A stretch of DNA of 64,000 nucleotides from Vespa crabro (taxonomy: Eukaryota > Arthropoda > Insecta > Hymenoptera > Vespidae): the NCBI RefSeq assembly GCF_910589235.1, contig NC_060966.1, positions 496,001-560,000 of the forward strand, given 5' to 3'. The notes beneath the pieces were generated by a model that saw nothing but the letters and a program-made list of their open reading frames with translations, did no database searches and was not told the origin of the DNA. This document shows, piece by piece, positions 53,148 through 64,000 of this stretch. How positions within the stretch are numbered: the stretch's first letter is position 1; every line of letters starts with the position of its first letter. The position numbers were made by a program, and so were the translations under genes.

Positions 53148-55193
53148 GCATTTCATAAGATCAAACATCTATTTTATATTGGAATCAAAGTTTTTAACAT
53201 TCTTTCATATCGTATATACGATTTTTCGCTCATATACGCGTATCGTCGAAAAACGAAAACTTGAAATCTCGTTCAATTTCATTGATTTTATATTCTATCG
53301 ATGCAGAATAAAGAATATAACAAGAATATAACGTTTTTACTATGTTTAAATACGCGTTTTCATATGATAATTGTCGAAATACCTAATCGACATACGCGAA
53401 TTTCGGTATATGCGAAGATAAAATCGTGAAAACTTTAATAATACTTGTGCCACAGTTAGAAAAATGTTACCAATCGATTCAGAACATTGCATTTCATAAG
53501 ATCAAACATCTATTTTATATTGGAATCAAAGTTTTTAACATTCTTTCATATCGTATATACGATTTTTCGCTCATATACGCGTATCGTCGAAAAACGAAAA
53601 CTTGAAATCTCGTCCAATTTCATTGTTTTTATATTCTATCGATGCAGAATAAAGAATATAACAAGAATATAACGTTTTTACTATGTTTAAATACGCGTTT
53701 TCATATGATAATTGTCGAAAAACGTAATCGACATACGCGAATTTCGGTATATACGAAGATAAAATCGTGAAATCTTTAATGATACTTGTGCCACAGTTAG
53801 AAAAATGTTACCAATCGATTCAGGACATTGCATTTCATAAAATCAAACATCTATTTTATATTGGACTCAAAGTTTTTAACTTTCTTTCATCTCGTATATA
53901 CGATTTTTCGCACATATACGCGTATCGTCGAAAAACGAAAACTTGAAATCTCGTCCAATTTCATTGTTTTTATATTCTATCGATGCAGAATAAAGAATAT
54001 AACAAGAATATAACGTTTTTACTATGTTTAAATTCGCGTTTTCATATGATAATTGTCGAAAAACGTAATCGACATATGCGAATTTCGGTATATGCGAAGA
54101 TAAAATCGTGAAATCTATAATAATACTTGTGCCACAGTTAGAAAAATGTTACCAATCGCTTCAGAACATTGCATTTCATAAGATCAAACATCTATTTTAT
54201 ATTGGAATCAAAGTTTTTAACATTCTTTCATATCGTATACACGATTTTTCGCTCATATACGCGTATCGTCGAAAAACGAAAACTTGAAATCTCGTTCAAT
54301 TTCATTGATTTTATATTCTATCGATGCAGAATAAAGAATATAACAAGAATATAACGTTTTTACTATGTTTATATACGCGTTTTCATATGATAATTGTCGA
54401 TAAACGTAATCGACATACGCGAATTTCGGTATATGCGAAGATAAAATCGTGAAATCTTTAATAATACTTGTGCCACAGTTAGAAAAATGTTACCAATCGA
54501 TTCAAAACATTGCATTTCATAAGATCAAACATCTATTTTATATTGGAATCAAAGTTTTTAACATTCTTTCATATCGTATACACGATTTTTCGCTCATATA
54601 CGCGTATCGTCGAAAAACGAAAACTTGAAATCTCGTTCAATTTCATTGATTTTAAATTCTATCGATGCAGAATAAAGAATATAACAAGAATATAAAGTTT
54701 TTACTATGTTTAAATGCGTGTTTTCATATGATAATTGTCGAAAAACGTAATCGACATACGCGAATTTCGGTATATGCGAAGATAAAATCGTGAAATCTTT
54801 AATAATACTTGTGCCACAGTTAGAAAAATGTTACCAATCGATTCAGAACATTGCATTTCATAAGATCAAACATCTATTTTATATTGGAATCAAAGTTTTT
54901 AACATTCTTTCATATCGTATACACGATTTTTCGCTCATATACGCGTATCGTCGAAAAACGAAAACTTGAAATCTCGTTCAATTTCATTGATTTTATATTC
55001 TGTCGATGCAGAATAAAGAATATAACAAGAATATAACGTTTTTACTATGTTTAAATACGCGTTTTCATATGATAATTGTCGAAAAACGTAATCGACATAC
55101 GCGAATTTCGGTATATGCGAAGATAATATCGTGAAATCTTTAATAATACTAGTGCCACAGTTAGAAAAATGTTACCAATCGATTCAGAACATT

Positions 55194-56216
55194 GCATTTC
55201 ATAAGATCAAACATCTATTTTATATTGGAATCAAAGTTTATAACATTCTTTCATATCGTATATACGATTTTTCGCTCATATACGCGTATCGTCGAAAAAC
55301 GAAAACTTGAAATCTCGTCCAATTTCATTGATATTATATTCTATCGATGCAGAATAAAGAATATAACAAGAATATAACGTTTTTACTATGTTTAAATACG
55401 CGTTTTCATATGATAATTGTCGAAAAACATAATCGACAAACGCGAATTTCGGTATATGCGAAGATAAAATCGTGAAATCTTTAATAATACTTGTGCCACA
55501 GTTAGAAAAATGTTACCAATCGATTCAGGACATTGCATTTCATAAGATCAAACATCTATTTTATATTGGAATCAAAGTTTTTAACATTCTTTCATATCGT
55601 ATATACGATTTTTCGCTCATATACGCGTATCGTCGAAAAACGAAAACTTGAAATCTCGTCCAATTTCATTGTTTTTATATTCTATCGATGCAGAATAAAG
55701 AATATAACAAGAATATAACGTTTTTACTATGTTTAAATACGCGTTTTCATATGATAATTGTCGAAAAACGTAATCGACATATGCGAATTTCGGTATATGC
55801 GAAGATAAAATCGTGAAATCTATAATAATACTTGTGCCACAGTTAGAAAAATGTGACCAATCTCTTCAGAACATTGCATTTCATAAGATCAAACAACTAT
55901 TTTATATTGGAATCAAAGTTTTTAACATTCTTTCATATCGTATACACGATTTTTCGCTCATATACGCGTATCGTCGAAAAACGAAAACTTGAAATCTCGT
56001 TCAATTTCATTGATTTTATATTCTGCCGATGCAGAATAAAGAATATAACAAGAATATAACGTTTTTACTATGTTTAAATACGCGTTTTCATATGATAATT
56101 GTCGAAAAACGTAATCGACATACGCGAATTTCGGTACATGCGAAGATAAAATCGTGAAATCTTTAATAATACTTGTGCCACAGTTAGAAAAATGTTACCA
56201 ATCGATTCAGAACATT
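55194..56216 (+). repeat. Three-unit module, copy 2
   Basis: This is the CTAGTGCC / CGTCCAAT unit, then the CAGGACATT / TTGTTTTT unit ending with CATATGCG and TCTATAATAAT, then a marker unit with CTCTTCAG and AAACAACTAT. The order and spacing are the same as at 60309, exactly 5115 bp (15 units) away. Confidence 0.88.
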
Positions 56217-59200
56217 GCATTTCATAAGATCAAACATCTATTTTATATTGGAATCAAAGTTTTTAACATTCTTTCATATCGTATACACGATTTTTCGCTC
56301 ATATACGCGTATCGTCGAAAAACGAAAACTTGAAATCTCGTTCAATTTCATTGATTTTATATTCTATCGATGCAGAATAAAGAATATAACAAGAATATAA
56401 CGTTTTTACTATGTTTAAATATGCGTTTTCATATGATAATTGTCGAAAAACCTAATCGACATACGCGAATTTCGGTATATGCGAAGATAAAATCGTGAAA
56501 TCTTTAATAATACTTGTGCCACAGTTAGAAAAATGTTACCAATCGATTCAGAACATTGCATTTCATAAGATCAAACATCTATTTTATATTGGAATCAAAG
56601 TTTTTAACATTCTTTCATATCGTATACACGATTTTTCGCTCATATACGCGTATCGTCGAAAAACGAAAACTTGAAATCTCGTTCAATTTCATTGATTTTA
56701 TATTCTGTCGATGCAGAATAAAGAATATAACAAGAATATAACGTTTTTACTATGTTTAAATACGCGTTTTCATATGATAATTGTCGAAAAACGTAATCGA
56801 CATACGCGAATTTCGGTATATGCGAAGATAAAATCGTGAAATCTTTAATAATACTTGTGCCACAGTTAGAAAAATGTTACCAATCGATTCAGAACATTGC
56901 ATTTCATAAGATCAAACATCTATTTTATATTGGAATCAAAGTTTTTAACATTCTTTCATATCGTATACACGATTTTTCGCTCATATACGCGTATCGTCGA
57001 AAAACGAAAACTTGAAATCTCGTTCAATTTCATTGATTTTATATTCTATCGATGCAGAATAAAGAATATAACAAGAATATAACGTTTTTACTATGTTTAA
57101 ATATGCGTTTTCATATGATAATTGTCGAAAAACGTAATCGACATACGCGAATTTCGGTATATGCGAAGATAAAATCGTGAAATCTTTAATAATACTTGTG
57201 CCACAGTTAGAAAAATGTTACCAATCGATTCAGAACATTGCATTTCATAAGATCAAACATATATTTTATATTGGAATCAAAGTTTTTAACATTCTTTCAT
57301 ATCGTATACACGATTTTTCGCTCATATAAGCGTATCGTCGAAAAACGAAAACTTGAAATCTCGTTCAATTTCATTGATTTTAAATTCTATCGATGCAGAA
57401 TAAAGAATATAACAAGAATATAAAGTTTTTACTATGTTTAAATGCGTGTTTTCATATGATAATTGTCGAAAAACGTAATCGACATACGCGAATTTCGGTA
57501 TATGCGAAGATAAAATCGTGAAATCTTTAATAATACTTGTGCCACAGTTAGAAAAATGTTACCAATCGATTCAGAACATTGCATTTCATAAGATCAAACA
57601 TCTATTTTATATTGGAATCAAAGTTTTTAACATTCTTTCATATCGTATATACGATTTTTCGCTCATATACGCGTATCGTCGAAAAACGAAAACTTGAAAT
57701 CTCGTTCAATTTCATTGATTTTATATTCTATCGATGCAGAATAAAGAATATAACAAGAATATAACGTTTTTACTATGTTTAAATACGCGTTTTCATATGA
57801 TAATTGTCGAAAAACGTAATCGACATACGCGAATTTCGGTATATGCGAAGATAAAATCATGAAATCTTTAATAATACTTGTGCCACAGTTAGAAAAATGT
57901 TACCAATCGATTCAGAACATTGCATTTCATAAGATCAAACATCTATTTTATATTGGAATCAAAGTTTTTAACATTCTTTCATATCGTATATACGATTTTT
58001 CGCTCATATACGCGTATCGTCGAAAAACGAAAACTTGAAATCTCGTTCAATTTCATTGATTTTAAATTCTATCGATGCAGAATAAAGAATATAACAAGAA
58101 TATAAAGTTTTTACTATGTTTAAATGCGTGTTTTCATATGATAATTGTCGAAAAACGTAATCGACATACGCGAATTTCGGTATATGCGAAGATAAAATCG
58201 TGAAATCTTTAATAATACTTGTGCCACAGTTAGAAAAATGTTACCAATCGATTCAGAACATTGCATTTCATAAGATCAAACATCTATTTTATATTGGAAT
58301 CAAAGTTTTTAACATTCTTTCATATCGTATACACGATTTTTCGCTCATATACGCGTATCGTCGAAAAACGAAAACTTGAAATCTCGTTCAATTTCATTGA
58401 TTTTATATTCTATCGATGCAGAATAAAGAATATAACAAGAATATAACGTTTTTACTATGTTTAAATATGCGTTTTCATATGATAATTGTCGAAAAACGTA
58501 ATCGACATACGCGAATTTCGGTATATGCGAAGATAAAATCGTGAAATCATTAATAATACTTGTGCCACAGTTAGAAAAATGTTACCAATCGATTCAGAAC
58601 ATTGCATTTCATAAGATCAAACATCTATTTTATATTGGAATCAAAGTTTTTAACATTCTTTCATATCGTATACACGATTTTTCGCTCATATACGCGTATC
58701 GTCGAAAAACGAAAACATGAAATCTCGTTCAATTTCATTGATTTTATATTCTGTCGATGCAGAATAAAGAATATAACAAGAATATAACGTTTTTACTATG
58801 TTTAAATACGCGTTTTCATATGATAATTGTCGAAAAACGTAATCGACATACGCGAATTTCGGTATATGCGAAGATAAAATCGTGAAATCTTTAATAATAC
58901 TTGTGCCACAGTTAGAAAAATGTTACCAATCGATTCAGAACATTGCATTTCATAAGATCAAACATCTATTTTATATTGGAATCAAAGTTTTTAACATTCT
59001 TTCATATCGTATACACGATTTTTCGCTCATATACGCGTATCGTCGAAAAACGAAAACTTGAAATCTCGTTCAATTTCATTGATTTTATGTTCTATCGATG
59101 CAGAATAAAGAATATAACAAGAATATAACGTTTTTACTATGTTTAAATATGCGTTTTCATATGATAATTGTCGAAAAACCTAATCGACATACGCGAATTT

Positions 59201-60308
59201 CGGTATATGCGAAGATAAAATCGTGAAATCTTTAATAATACTTGTGCCACAGTTAGAAAAATGTTACCAATCGATTCAGAACATTGCATTTCATAAGATC
59301 AAACATCTATTTTATATTGGAATCAAAGTTTTTAACATTCTTTCATATCGTATACACGATTTTTCGCTCATATACGCGTATCGTCGAAAAACGAAAACTT
59401 GAAATCTCGTTCAATTTCATTGATTTTAAATTCTATCGATGCAGAATAAAGAATATAACAAGAATATAAAGTTTTTACTATGTTTAAATGCGTGTTTTCA
59501 TATGATAATTGTCGAAAAACGTAATCGACATACGCGAATTTCGGTATATGCGAAGATAAAATCGTGAAATCTTTAATAATACTTGTGCCACAGTTAGAAA
59601 AATGTTACCAATCGATTCAGAACATTGCATTTCATAAGATCAAACATCTATTTTATATTGGAATCAAAGTTTTTAACATTCTTTCATATCGTATATACGA
59701 TTTTTCGCTCATATACGCGTATCGTCGAAAAACGAAAACTTGAAAGCTCGTTCAATTTCATTGATTTTATATTCTATCGATGCAGAATAAAGAATATAAC
59801 AAGAATATAACGTTTTTACTATGTTTAAATACGCGTTTTCATATGATAATTGTCGAAAAACGTAATCGACATACGCGAATTTCGGTATATGCGAAGATAA
59901 AATCTTGAAATCTTTAATAATACTTGTGCCACAGTTAGAAAAATGTTACCAATCGATTCAGAACATTGCATTTCATAAGATCAAACATCTATTTTATATT
60001 GGAATCAAAGTTTTTAACATTCTTTCATATCGTATATACGATTTTTCGCTCTTATACGCGTATCGTCGAAAAACGAAAACTTGAAATCTCGTTCAATTTC
60101 ATTGATTTTATATTCTATCGATGCAGAATAAAGAATATAACAAGAATATAACGTTTTTACTATGTTTAAATACGCGTTTCCATATGATAATTGTCGAAAA
60201 ACGTAATCGACATACGCGAATTTCGGTATATGCGAAGATAATATCGTGAAATCTTTAATAATACTAGTGCCACAGTTAGAAAAATGTTACCAATCGATTC
60301 AGAACATT
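56217..60308 (+). repeat. Unit types Q, R, S, T in nested order
   Basis: Q has CTGTCGATG. R has AAATATGCG. S has TTTTAAATTCT, ATAAAGTTTTT and AAATGCGTG. T is near common-form. From 56217 the order is R Q R S T S R Q R S T, then a near-common unit (59968). The four-unit run QRST at 56558-57921 recurs at 58604-59967, six units (2046 bp) later. S and Q also occur at 54512 and 54853. Most of these units have GTATACACG, which breaks the 14-bp palindrome. Confidence 0.82.
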
Positions 60309-62013
60309 GCATTTCATAAGATCAAACATCTATTTTATATTGGAATCAAAGTTTTTAACATTCTTTCATATCGTATATACGATTTTTCGCTCATATACGC
60401 GTATCGTCGAAAAACGAAAACTTGAAATCTCGTCCAATTTCATTGATTTTATATTCTATCGATGCAGAATAAAGAATATAACAAGAATATAACGTTTTTA
60501 CTATGTTTAAATACGCGTTTTCATATGATAATTTTCGAAAATCATAATCGACAAACGCGAATTTCGGTATATGCGAAAATAAAATCGTGAAATCTTTAAT
60601 AATACTTGTGTCACATTTAGAAAAATGTTACCAATCGATTCAGGACATTGCATTTCATAAGATCAAACATCTATTTTATATTGGAATCAAAGTTTTTAAC
60701 ATTCTTTCATATCGTATATACGATTTTTCGCTCATATACGCGTATCGTCGAAAAACGAAAACTTGAAATCTCGTCCAATTTCATTGTTTTTATATTCTAT
60801 CGATGCAGAATAAAGAATATAACAAGAATATAACGTTTTTACTATGTTTAAATACGCGTTTTCATATGATAATTGTCGAAAAACGTAATCGACATATGCG
60901 AATTTCGGTATATGCGAAGATAAAATCGTGAAATCTATAATAATACTTGTGCCACAGTTAGAAAAATGTTACCAATCGCTTCAGAACATTGCATTTCATA
61001 AGATCAAACAACTATTTTATATTGGAATCAAAGTTTTTAACATTCTTTCATATCGTATACACGATTTTTCGCTCATATACGCGTATCGTCGAAAAACGAA
61101 AACTTGAAATCTCGTCCAATTTCATTGATTTTATATTCTATCGATGCAGAATAAAGAATATAACAAGAATAAAACGTTTTTACTATGTTTAAATACGCGT
61201 TTTCATATGATAATTGTCGAAAAACGTAATCGACATACGCGAATTTCGGTATATGCGAAGATAAAATCGTGAAATCTTTAATAATACTTGTGCCACAGTT
61301 AGAAAAATGTTACCAATCGCTTCAGAACATTGCATTTCATAAGATCAAACATCTATTTTATATTGGAATCAAAGTTTTTAACATTCTTTCATATCGTATA
61401 CACGATTTTTCGCTCATATACGCGTATCGTCGAAAAACGAAAACTTGAAATCTCGTTCAATTTCATTGATTTTATATTCTATCGATGCAGAATAAAGAAT
61501 ATAACAAGAATATGACGTTTTTACTATGTTTAAATACGCGTTTTCATATGATAATTGTCGAAAAACATAATCGACATACGCGAATTTCGGTATATGCGAA
61601 GATAAAATCGTGAAATCTTTAATAATACTTGTGCCACAGTTAGAAAAATGTTACCAATCGATTCAGAACATTGCATTTCATAAGATCAAACATTTATTTT
61701 ATATTGGAATCAAAGTTTTTAACATTCTTTCATATCGTATATACGATTTTTCGCTCATATACGCGTATCGTCGAAAAACGAAAACTTGAAATCTCGTACA
61801 ATTTCATTGATTTTATATTCTATCGATGCAGAATAAAGAATATAACAAGAATATAACGTTTGTACTATGTCTAAATACGCGTTTTCATATGATAATTGTC
61901 GAAAAACATAATCGACATACGCGAATTTCGGTATATGCGAAGATAAAATCGTGAAATCTTTAATAATACTTGTGCCACAGTTAGAAAAATGTTACCAATC
62001 GATTCAGAACATT
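60309..62013 (+). repeat. Three-unit module, copy 3, and end of subfamily B
   Basis: The module seen at 55194 is repeated, followed by a second ATCGCTTCAG unit at 61332 and a final B unit at 61673 with CTCGTACAAT. AACATAATCG appears at the two junctions before the subfamily A block, and the diagnostic base changes between 61807 and 62148. Confidence 0.85.
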
Positions 62014-64000
62014 GCATTTCATAAGATCAAACATCTATTTTATATTGGAAACAAAGTTTTTAACATTCTTTCATATCGTATATACGATTTTTCGCTCATA
62101 TACGCGTATCGTCGAAAAACGAAACCTTGAAATCTCGTTCAATTTCAATGATTTTATATTCTATCGATGCAGAATAAAGAATATAACAAGAATATAACGT
62201 TTTTACTATGTTTAAATACGCGTTTTCATATGATAATTGTCGAAAAACGTAATCGACATACGCGAATTTCGGTATATGCGAAGATAAAATCGTGAAATCT
62301 TTAATAATACTTGTGCCACAGTTAGAAAAATGTTACCAATCGATTCAGAACATTGCATTTCATAAGATCAAACATCTATTTTATATTGGAATCAAAGTTT
62401 TTAACATTCTTTCATATCGTATATACGATTTTTCGCTCATATACGCGTATCGTCGAAAAACGAAAACTTGAAATCTCGTTCAATTTCAATGATTTTATAT
62501 TCTATCGATGCAGAATAAAGAATATAACAAGAATATAACGTTTTTACTATGTTTAAATACGCGTTTTCATATGATAATTGTCGAAAAACGTAATCGACAT
62601 ACGCGAATTTCGGTATATGCGAAGATAAAATCGTGAAATCTTTAATAATACTTGTGCCACAGTTAGAAAAATGTTACCAATCGATTCAGAACATTGCATT
62701 TCATAAGATCAAACATCTATTTTATATTGGAAACAAAGTTTTTAACATTCTTTCATATCGTATATACGATTTTTCGCTCATATACGCGTATCGTCGAAAA
62801 ACGAAAACTTGAAATCTCGTTCAATTTCAATGATTTTATATTCTATCGATGCAGAATAAAGAATATAACAAGAATATAACGTTTTTACTATGTTTAAATA
62901 CGCGTTTTCATATGATAATTGTCGAAAAACGTAATCGACATACGCGAATTTCGGTATATGCGAAGATAAAATCGTGAAATCTTTAATAATACTTGTGCCA
63001 CAGTTAGAAAAATGTTACCAATCGATTCAGAACATTGCATTTCATAAGATCAAACATCTATTTTATATTGGAATCAAAGTTTTTAACATTCTTTCATATC
63101 GTATGTACGATTTTTCGCTCATATACGCGTATCGTCGAAAAACGAAAACTTGAAATCTCGTTCAATTTCAATGATTTTATATTCTATCGATGCAGAATAA
63201 AGAATATAACAAGAATATAACGTTTTTACTATGTTTAAATACGCGTTTTCATATGATAATTGTCGAAAAACGTAATCGACATACGCGAATTTCGGTATAT
63301 GCGAAGATAAAATCGTGAAATCTTTAATAATACTTGTGCCACAGTTAGAAAAATGTTACCAATCGATTCAGAACATTGCATTTCATAAGATCAAACATCT
63401 ATTTTATATTGGAATCAAAGTTTTTAACATTCTTTCATATCGTATATACGATTTTTCGCTCATATACGCGTATCGTCGAAAAACGAAAACTTGAAATCTC
63501 GTTCAATTTCAATGATTTTATATTCTATCGATGCAGAATAAAGAATATAACAAGAATATAACGTTTTTACTATGTTTAAATACGCGTTTTCATATGATAA
63601 TTGTCGAAAAACGTAATCGAAATACGCGAATTTCGGTATATGCGAAGATAAAATCGTGAAATCTTTAATAATACTTGTGCCACAGTTAGAAAAATGTTAC
63701 CAATCGATTCAGAACATTGCATTTCATAAGATCAAACATCTATTTTATATTGGAATCAAAGTTTTTAACATTCTTTCATATCGTATATACGATTTTTCGC
63801 TCATATACGCGTATCGTCGAAAAACGAAAACTTGAAATCTCGTTCAATTTCAATGATTTTATATTCTATCGATGCAGAATAAAGAATATAACAAGAATAT
63901 AACGTTTTTACTATGTTTAAATACGCGTTTTCATATGATAATTGTCTAAAAACGTAATCGACATACGCGAATTTCGGTATATGCGAAGATAAAATCGTGA
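62014..64000 (+). repeat. Subfamily A block (right)
   Basis: The six units starting at 62014, 62355, 62696, 63037, 63378 and 63719 return to the subfamily A base at position 135 and are nearly identical to the left block. The first and third share a private GGAAACAAAG change two units apart. The last unit is cut by the window edge. Confidence 0.92.

Larger units (their letters stand above)
17773..62013 (+). repeat. Subfamily B block, more divergent units
   Basis: All units have T at unit position 135 (TTTCATTGATT), from position 17907 in the first unit to 61807 in the last. The only local exception to the motif is the altered stretch TTTCTTTCATT in the unit at 28347. Units typically carry several private or shared substitutions, which is why higher-order structure is readable here. 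All 11- and 16-bp deletions and 15 of the 18 single-base indels fall in this block. Confidence 0.93.
1..64000 (+). repeat. Satellite DNA array, 341-bp unit, about 188 head-to-tail copies
   Basis: The sequence repeats every 341 bases from edge to edge with no interruption and no inverted copy. Stepping from the first unit start (38) to the last (63719) and adding back every indel I could see gives exactly 187 x 341. Most units differ from the common form by zero to about eight bases. Unit length departs from 341 only through 18 single-base indels, three 16-bp deletions and four 11-bp deletions. No gene, transposon or unique spacer is present anywhere. Because 341 is not a multiple of three, no reading frame can run through successive units. 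Such length, uniformity and orientation are typical of eukaryotic centromeric or heterochromatic satellites; the chromosomal position is inference. Both array edges lie outside the window. Confidence 0.98.

Noticed and set aside
36..63902. A 61-residue open reading frame (MHFIRSNIYF...) in almost every unit
   Set aside because: It starts with TTG rather than ATG, has no recognisable domain, recurs only because the DNA repeats, and cannot join across units because 341 is not a multiple of three. Substitutions show no bias toward silent sites that I could see. It is a by-product of the satellite.
1..64000. CRISPR array
   Set aside because: There are no short repeats alternating with unique spacers; the entire 341-bp period is repeated, and no cas gene is present.
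1..64000. Tandem gene family or rDNA-like repeat
   Set aside because: The unit has no rRNA, tRNA, histone or snRNA sequence that I recognise, and 341 bp of 29% G+C with no frame is not a gene unit.
1..64000. Embedded transposon, MITE or LTR
   Set aside because: No interval departs from the 341-bp period by more than 16 bp, and no target-site duplication or terminal repeat stands out from the satellite itself.

Overview
The whole 64-kb window is one uninterrupted, head-to-tail satellite DNA array. The repeat unit is 341 bp, and every copy lies in the same orientation. Taking the unit to start at the G of GCATTTCATAAG, the starts run from 38 to 63719: 188 unit starts, exactly 187 full periods between the first and last, with 37 bp of a preceding unit at the left edge and an unfinished last unit at the right edge. 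I found no protein-coding gene, RNA gene, transposon, CRISPR array or unique sequence, and neither edge of the array is in the window. The 61-residue open frames repeated in nearly every unit are by-products of the periodicity. The unit is 28.7% G+C by hand count and is unusually rich in CpG (22 per unit against about 7 expected). The scale and organisation fit a eukaryotic (peri)centromeric or heterochromatic satellite. An AT-rich genome with CpG excess would suit an insect, possibly a hymenopteran, but nothing here fixes the taxon. LAYOUT: (1) 1-17772, subfamily A: very uniform units with A at unit position 135. It holds a large tandem duplication of 15 units (38-5152) and 13 units (5153-9585). 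The two-unit shortfall is explained by one visible hybrid unit at 6858-7198. (2) 17773-62013, subfamily B: T at position 135 and more divergent units. From left to right: a four-unit higher-order repeat near 18-20.8 kb; an XYZW / XYZ / XYZW higher-order repeat at 24254-28004; an indel-rich zone at 29.6-42.2 kb with three units lacking 16 bp and four lacking 11 bp; a three-unit higher-order repeat at 43943-45988; and several multi-unit duplications at 52-61.5 kb. (3) 62014-64000, subfamily A again. INSIDE THE UNIT: an ordered series of short matches suggests that the 341-bp unit is an old dimer of two diverged halves of about 198 and 143 bp. The unit also carries a perfect 14-bp palindrome, a second 10-bp palindrome, a perfect 11-bp tandem duplication and a short inverted repeat. 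The main interest of the window is its recorded history of unequal exchange: nested higher-order repeats of 3, 4 and 15 units, hybrid units, and repeated loss of the same microhomology-bounded segments.
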